A stretch of 64,000 bases of DNA from Rhynchosporium graminicola (GCA_900074885.1 FJUW01000035.1:496001-560000), one strand, 5' to 3'. Numbered from the stretch's first letter, positions 23,340 through 35,163 are shown. Numbers and translations: made by a program. Notes: generated by a model not told the origin, from the letters alone.

Positions 23340-24661
23340 ATGTCATCATCAGACAGCCTGTCCACAAATGGAACTCCAATCCCAGCCTCGATCTCAGGAT
23401 CTAGCTCCCCAAATCCACAGAAACTCTTCAATATCAACCCGGCCAACATAATCTCAACTACCCGAGATGAGAAGTTAGACTCTGTTTCTTCGTCTGATGG
23501 TCCCGTACCAAGGACGAAGATCTGTGTTTTCTGTGGTGCATCACCAGGAAATTCACCTGCTCATATGGTATATTTTTGTTTTTGTCATTATCATGTATCT
23601 CTACAACATGCCGTCTACATTCAAACAAGCACAACCTCGATCACACGAGCGAGAGGATAAAATCCAAGAGGAAAGTCTCCTCATCAGGTCCTCTTTTGCA
23701 GAATCGAATTCTTCTCACGCCGTCCCAAGCACTCTTCAAGTTCCCAACAGGGACGAAAGCCAAGAACTTCGCTAATAGAAGCCTATAGGAAGGAGCTCGT
23801 GCCCTAGCTCGAGTCTTCCACGAGAACAACATATCATTGGTTTACGGCGGTGGTACTGTAGGTCTTATGGGCGAAGTAGCACGCACACTCGTCTCTCTCT
23901 CAGGATCAGATTCCGTACACGGTATAATCCCCGCTCCTCTCATCAAGGTAAGTCAGTCGTATTCAAGATTACTCTCATTGACACTTTACTCCTCTTGATA
24001 TTCCCTTCGAAACTACTTCCGTTGAATCAGCCATACAAAATAGGAGAAATTCCCTGAAATAGAAAGGAAGAAGTGCTTATTGACATGCTAATCTAGTACG
24101 AGCGTGGACCCGACAGCAAACCCTCCGAAATCTCCTCCTCGGCTCTCCCCGAATTCTCACAATACGGCCACACAACCGTTGTGCTAGACATGCATACGCG
24201 CAAACAGCTTTTCGCCGCCGAAGTGCTCCTCGGCGGCCCAGGAAGCGGATTTATCGCCCTCTCAGGTACGTAACTTTCCATCCTCAGAGGAAATATCAAG
24301 CTCCACATCAAAATCTGCTTCTTTTTCTATTCGTACCCCAATCCTTTTTCCTTCAATCTTTCCGAAAATGCAGCGCTAATTAATCACATCAATAGGCGGG
24401 TATGGAACTCTGGAAGAATTAATGGAAGTGATAACCTGGAATCAACTCGGTATCCACAACCGCGGCATCGTCGCGCTAAATATAGAGGGATATTGGGATG
24501 GGTTATTAGCGTGGGCTAATGGAGCTGTAGAGGCAGGGTTTGTGGGAGAGGGGAATAGGAGCATTTTCTTGGAGGCGAAGAATCCTGAGGAGGCGGTGCA
24601 CATGTTGAGTGGCTATAGGAATGCCGAGGGAAGGTTCAAGTTGAGTTGGGGTTGTGAGTAG
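23340..24661 (+). CDS. LOG-family (lysine decarboxylase-like) phosphoribohydrolase
   Basis: LOG-family enzymes cleave ribose 5'-phosphate from (cytokinin) nucleoside 5'-monophosphates; the true substrate here is unknown. Four exons, 23340-23567, 23789-23947, 24097-24265 and 24396-24661, give 273 residues. About 55 disordered Ser-rich residues precede the Rossmann-like core. Core landmarks are ICVFCGASPGNSPAHM, LVYGGGTVGLMGEVA, GIIPAPLI, the MHTRKQLF helix (Met, Arg and Lys of the family signature) and GGYGTLEELMEVITWNQLG. The catalytic signature is usually written PGGxGTxxE; this protein has SGG before YGTLEE, so the Pro is replaced, while the Gly and Glu residues remain. Introns of 221, 149 and 130 bp have GTATAT, GTAAGT and GTACGT donors. 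Neighbours give no pathway clue. Confidence 0.93.
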
Positions 24662-25304
24662 GTTGGTGGTGGAGGAAATGGGCTGGGAGAGCGAAGGTTA
24701 GATGAGCATATCTTGTGGGAGGAAGGATGTAGGAAGGGTATGGCGTTGGATGTCGTGGATCCGTTGGGTCGTCCTACCTTCGTGCATTGGGATATTTTCG
24801 GAAGGATTTACTGCATACATAGATGAGGTAGATGTCATAGAATGCAATGAGTTCAACAACTATGTTGAGGTAAGATCGCGACTCGAATACGAAACTGGTA
24901 TTTAATCGAAATTCGTAACTCAGTAGCGCGGAGAGGCCGGTGGGCCAGATCATGGATCAATATATATGTTTGCAAATAATATTGTAGGTGGCGCAGGATG
25001 AAATTGATGGTATTGGGCAGCTTGTATCCAAGCCTAGGACTCTTTCAATCGAATCAAAGTTACACAAAGGTCATAGGACGGATTTTGCTAGTATCCTCAC
25101 ACGCATCCTAGTCAGTATCTTTCCCCGAGGGCATCGCTTTTAAAATCTTTGATATTCTGTTGATACATTCATAAGCCAGCTCGTTTCTATTTCGTGTTCT
25201 AGACGAAGAAATACCAGCGAGGGCCCGTCTGAACCCATCCTTGCCCAGATCAAGCCACTGAGCGCCGCATCGAAGGTTCAAAGTCTCCCGATTGAGCGAC
25301 ACAC
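24662..25304. other. Intergenic between convergent genes
   Basis: These 643 bp should hold the 3' UTRs of the LOG-family gene (+) and PRE5 (-). Short frames here look non-coding, and no repeat is seen. Confidence 0.5.
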
Positions 25305-26219
25305 CTACGAATCAACTTCCATACTCTCCTCTCCCTCCGCACCCTCAGCACCATCCGCAACCAAATCGACCCACTGCTTAACCTCCTGCCCATCAAAAAG
25401 CTTGAAACCCTCAATTCCCTTCCCGCCCTCCTTCTTTAATCCCACAACACCTACACTGCAATTCTCCACCGTCAACTCCTTATCCTGTGCCAAACTCTCC
25501 TTCAAAGCCCTCAGTCCATGTTTAACCAACTCCTCCCTCCCACAATCGGGAAATTTCTCCAGATTCCTCTCCAAATACGTTCTCGCCATTTGAGATCTAG
25601 CTCCAATCGCACAAGCCATCATCTCCTGCGTCATGCCACTCGGTTGGAACTCAAACAAATGGGGTCCGGTTTCGTCGACACCGCAGACTAACAATCCAAC
25701 GCCGTAAGGACGCTTTCCGTAATGTTGGGTGTTGGTTTGTGCGCGGTCACCGATGGAAGATACGATTCGCTCGAGGGGAATGGCGCGACCGTAGGTGAGG
25801 CGCGAGGAGAGCGATTGTTGTTTCATGAAGTTGGAAAGGACGCGGGCGTCAGACGCGAGGCCAGCGAGGGCAACGCCGAGGTGTTCGTCGATGGCGATGA
25901 TTTTCTTTTGGTATGAGGAGAGTTCTTCTGCGTTGCGCTGGGAAAATTTAGCATGCGTATCTCACAAGGCTGCAATGGGGGTTGTTGGGCTTGTGGTGGG
26001 GAACATACCTTGATTGCTACAAGGACGGCATGTGTTTTGCTCACGATGCCAACTACTACACTTCCTTGCTTGACAGCCTCTGATGCATACTCGACTTGGA
26101 AGATACGACCCTGCGGCGAGCTATCGTGAATCAATCAGCCTACAATCCTTCCACCCACATACGTATGGAGCTTGAACTCACAAAGTAACGGAATCGTTGT
26201 CGTAGTTATTTCTGAACAT
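25305..26219 (-). CDS. PRE5: 20S proteasome subunit alpha type-1 (PRE5/PSMA1)
   Basis: This is an alpha-ring subunit of the 20S proteasome core. Exons 26219-26182, 26120-26009 and 25937-25305 give 260 residues, the usual length. The N-terminus MFRNNYDND, then [19 protein letters not shown], is the proteasome alpha signature. [36 protein letters not shown] and [14 protein letters not shown] identify the alpha-1/Pre5 type rather than other alpha subunits. The acidic tail (residues about 240-260) is typical. The first intron splits codon 13 (donor GTGAGT). The second has GTATGT and a GCTAAAT branch-like site before TTTCCCAG. The head-to-head partner is VPS55, 536 bp away. Confidence 0.96.
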
Positions 26220-26755
26220 GGTTGCGGGTACAGCTGTAGCTGTAGCTCAATTCTCTGGATAGACTGTATGACTTCAAATTAAAGGTGAGGAAGAGGAGGT
26301 GGTGGAATGGGAGTTGTATGTTTAATTGGAGACCTGGGAGCTTGATGATGGACAGGCGAGGCAGACGCGGTGATGAAGCTCAGAATAAGGCTGCCATAAA
26401 CACGCAGGGGTAGCTGGGTATTATACCGAAAGAGGTTAGTATCTCTTATCTCACGGGTAAGAGCCGCATGAGTGTCACGGGCGCAACGTCAGTTCTAGAA
26501 CGAGGCGTCTAACAGCTTCAGTACAACACGATAACCACGGAAACTCAACGAACAACAGACTGCGAAGATCCAGACTACCCCATCAAGAAATCACCTTCAA
26601 TCAAGCTTTCGAAGAATTCGCTGGAACGGACGTAGAAAACCACAGCAGGGCAGCGACAACAGTCAGGATTGCGCAGCATCGAGACCAGTAAAACACCAGA
26701 TCTGTAACACTCCGTCCATATTAATTCAGCCAAAGTGCCTCTATCAACCACAAAG
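26220..26755. promoter_or_regulatory. Divergent promoter of PRE5 and VPS55
   Basis: A 536-bp gap between opposed start codons. I looked for the PACE proteasome element (GGTGGCAAA) and did not see an exact copy, so no regulator is assigned. Confidence 0.45.
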
Positions 26756-27413
26756 ATGGCCGCAGGCCTCAAAACCATCATTTCGCTCTCCTTCGTATGT
26801 TTTTATTTCCTCCATATACCCCCAACGTTATCGTCCAATGTCACTAACACCCAACCACAGGTCCTAGCAATCGGCTTCCTCCTCGTTATCCTCTCCTGCG
26901 CGCTCTTCCACCAATACCTCCCCTTGCTCGTTGTAGCAACATACATCCTGGCCCCTCTGCCCAACTGGATCTGCGGACGATGCGCGAATCCGGATGATTT
27001 TATCGAGAGCTCGGGAAATGCTGTTGTAGATTTTGGGAGGTTCTGTACGGGATTTTTGGTTTTGATGGGGGTTGGTACGTTTGGCTCTTTACTTTCCCTG
27101 TCTCCGATAAATGATGGAGGTGAGATACGGTGCGGATTGGGAGGGATCGTGGATGAAGATTGGATGTGATAGTTGGAATGTTGGCAATCTTCACTAGAGC
27201 CTCGTTGCATACAACAAGTTTAGGGAGCTGTGGACAAGGACGGACTTTTGGAATAGCTGCTAATACCTCTACTCAACAGCCCTCCCAGTCCTTCTCGCCC
27301 ACTCCGGAATCATCCTCTGGTACGCAGCCGTAATGTCCATCGTCGGCGGCGCTCTGATCTACGGAACGATCATCGCATTCGGGATGTTCTTCGAGGAAGA
27401 GAGTGAGTTCTAG
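26756..27413 (+). CDS. VPS55: Vacuolar protein sorting protein VPS55 (OB-RGRP family)
   Basis: Vps55 is a small four-span membrane protein that works with Vps68 in late-endosome-to-vacuole sorting. It is the fungal relative of the leptin receptor overlapping transcript product. Exons 26756-26794, 26861-27074 and 27280-27413 give 128 residues. Family landmarks are GLKTIISLSF at the N-terminus, LAIGFLLVILSCAL, the highly conserved LAPLPNWICGRCANP and ESSGNAVVDFGRF blocks, and GGALIYGTIIAFGMFFEEE at the end. The 205-bp second intron splits an Ala codon between GTACGT and CAACAG. The tail stops soon after the last membrane span, which is normal. Confidence 0.95.
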
Positions 27414-28558
27414 ACTTCTCAACTTGGGTTCAGACAGAATATGGTACGATAAGTTATGATAGGTGATTCAGGTTATTGAAAGTCGAAGAATCATGCAACA
27501 GGAGAGACTGGAGGGTGAGAAGGAATGGTAAGGATAGCGGAGGCATTTTCTAACGTCACCTGGCAGAATCGGCGTTAAGCGAGGATGGGCAATGGAACGT
27601 GTATAGTGTAGCATATACCTCCAGCGGTTACGTATTTACAATGAATGGACTTTGGAATGTTCAATGATTGCAAATAGCCAGTCTACTCGTCGGTTGCCCT
27701 AGAGTGTTTCCGAAGTTCTTTACCGACCTGGCACACCAGCGAGTACCGAGAATCCTGAGGGCATACGATTTATAAGGCGCTGTCCTAATCGAAGAATGAA
27801 GGTTATGAACTGAAAGCTAACACATAATCTCAAACCACGAAAAGAAGGCCGGGCAGTTATTCTGTATACGGACTCTGGTTCCTACGGCATCCGATGAGTT
27901 ATGTCAGCCCAACATAGAGAAGGAAACGCTCATGTGCAAAACCTTATATCCATCCAGTAGGTAAAAGGCATGCATAGCTAACAAAGAAACCTATTCAGAT
28001 GATTTGACTCTCATGGCTATCGTAGTATGTTGAAGTTCTTTGTTCTGCCATACGGCATCTTTCTACACTATCTGTCTGTCCAAATCTAAACTCTATCCAA
28101 GCAAAGCAACATATCTGACACTCTGTCTAGCTATCCATCTATTCTATCTATCCTTGAAAATTGCGCCTACCCCAGAAAACATGTATTGTACGTTGAGTAC
28201 ATATCCATCCTACCTATCCATTCAGAGCCAAAATGCACAAAAATGAGAATCCGGGAACGCCGTCTGTGCTAAAATCAAGATCTGAGTGGAGGAAAACGCC
28301 GATCTTATAGCAACGAGGAGCTAAAGTCCCAAGATCATGTTAAAATACAGATCCAAAAACAAAAATTCAGAGGAATCGAATACCGAACCGGAGCAAGTCA
28401 AAATCAGAAAACAGAGAATTGAGGTAAGTAAGAGAGAAGCGGAAAGGACGTAAGTGGATATCTGGGAAATGGGCAAGGAGAAGAAAGAACAGAGATGGAG
28501 AGGAAACCGGGGTAGGAAGTGACAGGGTAAGAGAGAAAGACGGAGGGGGGACGAGAGA
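27414..28558. other. Intergenic between VPS55 and PABA synthase 3' ends
   Basis: About 1.1 kb. The right 240 bp on the minus strand is pyrimidine-rich (CTCTTTCTCTC-type tracts) and would lie just after the stop codon of the PABA synthase. No coding frame or repeat is supportable. Confidence 0.5.
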
Positions 28559-31345
28559 TTATTGAAACAATCCCAACGTCCCACTCAACTTTGTCAACAT
28601 CTCTTCCCTCTCCCCGACTGGCGTACTAAGCGCCGTAACCGCCCCTCCAGCACCAATATGCCAGATCTCTGTACCTCTCATATCCGTTCCTTCACTCTCC
28701 CGTTTCTTTTCCTCGGTAGTATACCCACCATCGCGGCTCCCAGCTTCGTCTCCGACCTCATCCTCCCACCTAAAAGCACACCTAATATTAACACTCCAGT
28801 CCCCTCTCCCGCCCACATCAACATACCCCACAACTCCACTATAGAGGCTCCTCTCCCTCCCCTGCTCAATCTGCTGTAAAATCTCACAACTCCTCTTCTT
28901 TGGTGCTCCTGTCATACTTCCTGGAGGTAAACTAGCTGCTAGGATATCGAGACCTGTGTACCTCTTTGTCTCGGCCTTTTCCATATCTTCCTTCCTGATA
29001 TGGCTCCTGAGATCCTCGGGAAACGGCTGAGGGATGGTGGCTTGGATGATGGATATCATTTGAAATACGGATTTATATTCTTCAACAACCATCAAGCGGG
29101 GGACGGAGACATTACCGGCGCCATAGACACCGTGTAAATCATGCCGTACTAGATCAACGATCATCAGATTTTCCGCTTTTTCTTTCGGGACATCTAGTAG
29201 CTCTTTCGCCTGATCTAGCGTATTTACAGCAGATGATTTGCGGACGGTCCCTTTCATGGGCCGAAGTTCGCTAGTTGTGGGAGTGAAGGAGAGGAAGCGT
29301 TCCGGTGAGGCAGAAAGATATGTTAGGCTTCCGAGACGGATGTAGGATGCGAATGGGGCGGGCTGGCGGTGGCGAAGGGCGGTGTAGAGGGACCAGGCCG
29401 AGGATGGGGCTTTGGATGCGGTGATGTGTGTTTGGTCTGTGAGACAAAGTTCGTAGGAATCCCCGGCACGAATGGAGGATTGGCAGGATAGGACTTTGGA
29501 CTCGTAGGATTTGTAGTCGGGTTTATTGATTGAGAGGACTGAGGATACAATAGTCGATTTTTCGAAGGGTCTGGTGGGTATTGTCCGTGTTTTCGAGGGG
29601 TGTATGAGAGATGTGTTTTTGTTTTTGAAAGAGGCGTGTATCCTTTTCCCTGACATGAAGACATTATTCATCGATCGGGCGACGCTCTGCGGGTTGTAAT
29701 TCTGCATATTCTGCACTGTGGCAAAGCCAGTAAATATGCCATCTATGTAGTGCAGTTTCAGCGGGGATGGGGTGAAATGATTAATGATCTCTTGCATCGG
29801 AGGTAAACAAGCATGAGAATTCAAATGTTGAGGTAGATTCGAGAACGTCATTGTGTGCGATTCGTAACTCTCCATGGGTAGAAAAGTCGCTTCCAGCTTA
29901 GCAGCGATAACATCCATCCATATACTAGCTTTTATACCCTCGGTGTCTGGGGCCAACTGCTGGATATAGATTTGACGCATATCGTGGTCAATAATGAGAC
30001 TCCTTTCCACCCACGCGAAACATAGGTCTGGACGCTCATTTTGTCGTCCTTTCATATCGGGCGTTACCCCAATAGTCTCGAGACCCAGCTCGTAAGTCGT
30101 GTAGCCCATGAAACCACCCCAGAATGGTGACTGATCATTTCCATTCTTTAATCTCCGCTGCTCGAGATAATGGGCCAAGTAGGGCCATATCCCTCCATAC
30201 TTTGATGCATCGATGGTCTGAACGCATGGCTGGTCGACATGATTCCCAGGACGAATCATTGTTATGATCCCACTTCCCGTTCTGTAGTGAAACGTTGTAC
30301 AATTCTGGATGTCCAGTCCGATGATCGAATATCGTCCTCTGACGTTGCTCGCCGTATCGTTTGCATTAGAAGACTCTAAGATGATTTGGTCTTCGCGCAT
30401 ATCCAAAATAGCTTCAGCGATACACTGAGCAGATACTTGTTCTGGGACGACTATGCTGCGAGAATGACATACGACCTTTTCAGGATTGGAATGGTCATTT
30501 GCAAGAAGCCACTCTGACATACGCTGGCCTTGACTCAGTAGGCTCTCCCGAGTTGCAAATCTTCCCTCAATTGGGCCTTCCAGGTTGATTTCGGTTCGTC
30601 GGTATTTCAAGCTCCATGATTTAGCGCCCTTGAACCAGTTGGATATGACTTTCGTACTTTCATTGTTTGTGCATATAGATTCAGGGTGATATTGTACGGC
30701 CCAGAAAGGTTTCGTCCTGTGTCGTACTGCCACCAGGACCCGTTCGTCCATAATTCCCGAATCATTATTAACGGTCAAATCGTGCTCTACCCATGCCAGC
30801 GGTATCAGATCTGGACACTGCTTTGAAGCCTCCCATTTTGATATCTGCCAATCATCATTTCCAATCGTGTCCTGGAGGATGTTCACACACAAGCTCTGGT
30901 AGAGTGTAGCATTAATCTCTCCCACTCCCTCAAATATGCTATCCTTCCCAACCTGTCCAGCCTCTCCAACATGCGCAATCCTCCTAATCATTCCATGTTG
31001 CGGTCCTTTCAACCTCCTAACCTCCGCACCAAACTCCAAACACAGACTCTGAAACCCCAAGCATATCCCAAGAACCGGTATCATCTCCTCGTCGGCCAGT
31101 TGCCAAATTCTCCTCATGATCCCAACATCCCTCTTATTACCTGGATGACCGGGGCCAGGACCGCATACTACCGCTGCATAATGCCGTAGTTCTTTGTGTA
31201 AGGCTTCCGAGCTGGATAGCGCAGGGTTATCAATGGATATTGTACGGACGGAGGCTGAGAGAGTGGTTTCGAGGAGGGATACTATATTGTTGGAGAAACT
31301 GTCGTAGGCGTCGATGAAAAGGATCAAAGGTTTGGGGATGAGCAT
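28559..31345 (-). CDS. ABZ1: 4-amino-4-deoxychorismate synthase, fused PabA-PabB (PABA synthase)
   Basis: This enzyme makes 4-amino-4-deoxychorismate from chorismate and glutamine, the first step to p-aminobenzoate and folate. It is one uninterrupted frame of 928 residues. The N-terminal class I glutamine amidotransferase (about 5-245) has the oxyanion GPGPGHPG loop, nucleophile Cys95 in GICLGFQS, and the His220/Glu222 pair in YHPES. The chorismate-binding PabB half (about 330-928) has ASPERFL at 679, PMKGT (Lys698), IVDLVRHDL and PGSMTGAPK near 808. A fused amidotransferase-synthase is standard in fungi. One oddity is an acidic, low-complexity insertion of about 33 residues at roughly 860-892, between the IRCAF strand and WHIGAGGA. 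The start is the first ATG, immediately before the conserved FIDAYDSFSNN strand. Confidence 0.96.
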   Translation of the reverse strand: MLIPKPLILFIDAYDSFSNNIVSLLETTLSASVRTISIDNPALSSSEALHKELRHYAAVVCGPGPGHPGNKRDVGIMRRIWQLADEEMIPVLGICLGFQSLCLEFGAEVRRLKGPQHGMIRRIAHVGEAGQVGKDSIFEGVGEINATLYQSLCVNILQDTIGNDDWQISKWEASKQCPDLIPLAWVEHDLTVNNDSGIMDERVLVAVRHRTKPFWAVQYHPESICTNNESTKVISNWFKGAKSWSLKYRRTEINLEGPIEGRFATRESLLSQGQRMSEWLLANDHSNPEKVVCHSRSIVVPEQVSAQCIAEAILDMREDQIILESSNANDTASNVRGRYSIIGLDIQNCTTFHYRTGSGIITMIRPGNHVDQPCVQTIDASKYGGIWPYLAHYLEQRRLKNGNDQSPFWGGFMGYTTYELGLETIGVTPDMKGRQNERPDLCFAWVERSLIIDHDMRQIYIQQLAPDTEGIKASIWMDVIAAKLEATFLPMESYESHTMTFSNLPQHLNSHACLPPMQEIINHFTPSPLKLHYIDGIFTGFATVQNMQNYNPQSVARSMNNVFMSGKRIHASFKNKNTSLIHPSKTRTIPTRPFEKSTIVSSVLSINKPDYKSYESKVLSCQSSIRAGDSYELCLTDQTHITASKAPSSAWSLYTALRHRQPAPFASYIRLGSLTYLSASPERFLSFTPTTSELRPMKGTVRKSSAVNTLDQAKELLDVPKEKAENLMIVDLVRHDLHGVYGAGNVSVPRLMVVEEYKSVFQMISIIQATIPQPFPEDLRSHIRKEDMEKAETKRYTGLDILAASLPPGSMTGAPKKRSCEILQQIEQGRERSLYSGVVGYVDVGGRGDWSVNIRCAFRWEDEVGDEAGSRDGGYTTEEKKRESEGTDMRGTEIWHIGAGGAVTALSTPVGEREEMLTKLSGTLGLFQ

Positions 31346-34300
31346 TGTTACATGCGAGATTGAGAAACTATACTGATGTTCTGGTAGAATGAAACATGGA
31401 TATCATCGGCGACATTTTGGCAAATCCTGGCGGTGAGAAGGGGCAATTACGGCTGTTTCGGGTCTAGCGAGGGGTCGGATGCATATGAGGTTCCATTCGG
31501 ATTACCGACCTTCAGACTGGGCATACCGAGACAACATGCGCTGAGTACTCATTCCACAGATTTGTTGTTCTGTACTACCAGCTATTCGCTTATCAATGAT
31601 AGTTCTTGAGGCACGTTTGGGCGACGCAGCAAGTAACACAGTCACGTCTTATAGATTCTACTGCCCGTCTCTGCTCTGGTTCTGGTCAACTGCCTCTCGT
31701 CTCGTTGCGATATATGGGGCCCTTATTCTTGTCGGGAGGCCTGCGGGTCTCCGGGGTCACTTTGATTGATCAGCTACCTCAGTAGGGATATATATTTGCT
31801 GATAGGCCATCCAACTTACTAGCTCCTGTTGCAAAGACAATTGGAAACGGACGGCAACCAGCGGAGAGCACCTTAACCAAGCTATCTCAAGCCTTCAAAC
31901 TCTTACAAGACTTCAACTTCTTACTTCTATGCAGGATTCAACTTTGCCAACAAAGGAGTGTTCCAAATAAACGTCTTTTTCGACGAACTTCCCAATACAG
32001 CCCAACATATTTCCTACCAGTAAACGCATAACGACTGTTTCCAACCCTTCCCGGGGCTCCCAACTGAAATACGACTGAACACATGGTTGATGTGCGATCT
32101 TGAACGAAAATTACATGTCTAAGGGGTTTACGGAATGACTCGGCTGCGTTGTCGAACAACAGTTCCATTCCTATCCTACTTCACAAGAATCAAGAGAGCA
32201 GAAACGAAATGGCCATGTGCTATTCTGTCTACACGGGTACATTCAATTATACGTATAGATTCTAGCTCGGCATCATTATTTATTCGACCCGAATGTTGAC
32301 TTTTTGGTATTCCAACATATGTCCACTATATCGGGGATTTGCTCAAACCACTGCCACTATTGACAATGATGGGCAAACTTCGGGCCGAAAATATCAGAGC
32401 TCTTCAATGTATGATTTTTGGATGCGAATGCAAGCTTTTATCCATAAAATTCTCTGACTTGTATCAATGACTTAGATCGCCTCATCGACGCAGACTCGAA
32501 ATGGCTACCAATCCTCTGAGCTTCTTCAATCGCTTGGAGCTGTAGAAACTTGATAGTGGCAACACTTGGATTTAGTACGATTACTAGCGCATAGATGCCG
32601 TTGAGCACGAAACGAGTTGCTTCCGATATCGGTAGCCAAGTTCAAGTGAATCTCGGGATGAGACTTCTTAAACCTGTCATCGAGAAGGGATGTTAGAACA
32701 AAGCTCATGCTATTTTTGGGCAAACTCGAATGAGCTTCATACGGCGAATGATTGTGCGACGAAGCAGATGATTCTCGCTTGTATCAATGGAAATTTCAAG
32801 CACATTAGAGGTGATGATTTATGTTGATCAACGAGTAAAAGGGTAGCTTTATGTAGTAGTCAGATAAAGACATCTTTATGAAGCTAGAAAATGGCCACAA
32901 AGCTTCGCGACGCTTTAATTACCATCCTCTCTTTTCGCAAGGTCATGTTTTCAAAAGGGTTGGATATCGCTCGCTTTCCTTCGAGTCCTATATGTAAGGT
33001 ACCCAGAATAGAAACTATGCGATCCCCCAAGAACACACGAAACAAACTACACAAAGTGATGAAAGAGGCTGTTCAGCTTGTTCCATTACGACCTGTTTCA
33101 AAGCTTTTATCGATTCACGACCTCATTGAACTAGTCGTCGACACCATCTAATACCTTTAGTAGTATGGCATCAACCCCTGAATCTCGATTTTCTGACTCA
33201 TAGTAAACTCTCTAGGTACCCAAGATTGACACTTTGATAAGTCCTCAGATATTGATGTGACATTGCAAAATTGCGACTTGCAACAAACACTTTCATCGTA
33301 GCACTGTAAAAGCGGCCCGGCTCTTCCTCGGATACGGTTGGCAGAGGTAGGTAGGTCTATGAGGGCGAATATCGATGGCGATAGAAGGTACTCATCCTCT
33401 ATGGCTAACCCTACATTGGTGAGTACATCCTGTCGTCGTTCAGATAAGTATGTATCCCCTACGGTGAGTTCGGGAAAACAGCGCTGAGTTGGGGCTAGTG
33501 AGGGGTCGCTTGGCTGAAGGTTTCGCCCGGAAATAAATATCAACCTCACCTCATGGCAGAACACTGGACGATTTGGATTCCGAGAAGTGACAGATCGGGA
33601 CTCTAAAGCTACTCTAGCGGCAGTGGCAGGGGTATTGAATGGTAAGGAATGGTCAAATGACGGTCAAAGGACGGTTCCAGATATGAATAGTTCTCCAATA
33701 AGGAATAACCAGGGGACGGGTCTTTAACCAATTGGCGTCGGTCTTATTGAGATGAGACAGAGACCGAGGAGTCTGCCGTCAGCAATAAAGACACATGCTA
33801 GAAAAGTTAGCAGAGTGGATAATAGGAGGTGGTAGAACTCTGGCAGGAGTGGATGTGGACGCGGCACAAGATTGGGAATCAGAATCTTACACGTCAACTT
33901 GATCTTTAAGCTTCATGAATTGATTCGTACTCTCAAGGTGACATGATCTGTATGGAAGCATATACTGCTTTTTATACATTACCCTCCAAGGAGATCCAGA
34001 AGAAAATCAAGTTAGAAAATCGCAAGGAGAAGAACAGAATCGTGATTGTTAGACTACCTCCTGATCTGCCTAAATAGCACACACTTGTAGGTACTCAGAT
34101 CTGTCAAAAGCTTGGATAAGAAAGCTAATTGCCTAGCTATCTGTGTATATAGTCCCTATACGTGCACTTATAATGGACTCTAGTGTACAGGCAATGGTGT
34201 ACAAGCATGATTTGGAATTCGTTGAACTTTTGTCGTGGAAAATCAGCGTCGAGAGGTAATGTAGAAAGAATGTTTTTGGACAAATTCACGATCTAGCTTA

Positions 34301-34556
34301 CAAAGTATTATTTATTCAACCCGATAGTAGGTATATAGCCACGTCTATCGCGTATCGCGTACACCTGGAAGCTTGATTGATCACTTGTCTTCTGCATAAG
34401 CACGTGCTCCTGCGCCACAAACAGTTTAGCGAGCACTAGCGCCATTCGAAACTAACATCAACCCAAAGCTGCTTGCTTACCTCTCCAAAACTTCCTTCAC
34501 CGCTCACTCGAAAGTTTCGAGACGAGACATAATCCAAAAAGTCAAATTTTGCGAAC
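31346..34556. other. 3.2 kb gene-poor stretch upstream of PABA synthase
   Basis: The part next to 31345 should hold the PABA synthase promoter. Beyond it I find only unrecognised short frames: minus 32168-31938 (76 codons, ATG start), minus 32723-32526 (65), plus 32891-33151 (86, ATG start) and a longer ATG-less frame at 33663-33157. None has a recognisable domain. A GTGAGGGGTCG-like word recurs at 31471 and 33503 but is too short to interpret. Confidence 0.4.
33157..33663 (-). pseudogene. Open frame of 168 codons without ATG, unrecognised
   Basis: The minus-strand frame is open from a TGA at 33666-33664 to the stop at 33157 and contains no usable start. Its first half is strongly protein-like (PFNTPATAARVALESRSV, then FCHEVRLIFISG). 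It could be an internal exon or a gene remnant. No family recognised. Confidence 0.35.
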
Positions 34557-35036
34557 ATGGCGGCCCCATTTCCTCTCCAGCAGCCAAGTTCCCATCGGCA
34601 GCCGCTAGTATGTCACAGCGTCTCTCCGTTGCAAACTCATCAGGAGCTGCTTGAATGCAGAATCAAAGAAGCGCCACACACCACCAAAATATGACGCAAC
34701 CTACTGCTTTTCAGTATCTCCCGTCGGCGCTTCGTGGCATCCTCACCAGTAGCAAATGTAAGCACCGAATCCAAGAAACGCTACCTTCCACCAGCGAGAG
34801 CTCGACGCATTATCGAAGAAGGATCTTCGAACACCTACCACAGCCAGAAAATCTTCAGTTAGAACCTGCCCCTAACTCCTCACGCGAAGCTTACACGCAC
34901 TCGCACCCCGCTATTCTGCATTCGAGTCCTTCCCAGGTAAGTCTCAAACATCCCTCCCTTGCATTCTAACTATGAGCTGATATAGAAACAGAATCCAAGA
35001 AATTCGACAAGACGACCTATTATCCCCGAAACTTAA
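34557..35036 (+). CDS. Possible small three-exon gene, unknown function
   Basis: The model uses exons 34557-34607, 34661-34936 and 34986-35036, all in phase 0, giving 125 residues. Intron 1 (53 bp) has GTATGT and ATGCAG. Intron 2 (49 bp) has GTAAGT, a TTCTAAC branch site and ATATAG. The product starts MAAPFPLQQPSSHRQPL and is hydrophilic, with no membrane span and no motif I know. The good splice signals and matching phases are the main support. The last exon is uncertain, because the following DNA stays open in another frame towards the 2EXR remnant. Confidence 0.45.
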
Positions 35037-35163
35037 ATCTGCTAACGAAAATGGGTCTTCGAGTTTTACCCACGCTCAGGACATCTTTAGCAGAAACACG
35101 TCCCTTAGTCCTCCTGCGAACTCGTTCATCTCCATTTCTTTGGACGCCCTTACACCAAGCTAA

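Noticed and set aside
29323..29664. 113-codon minus frame and other frames overlapping 28.6-31.2 kb
   Set aside because: They are shadows of the intact 928-codon PABA synthase frame.
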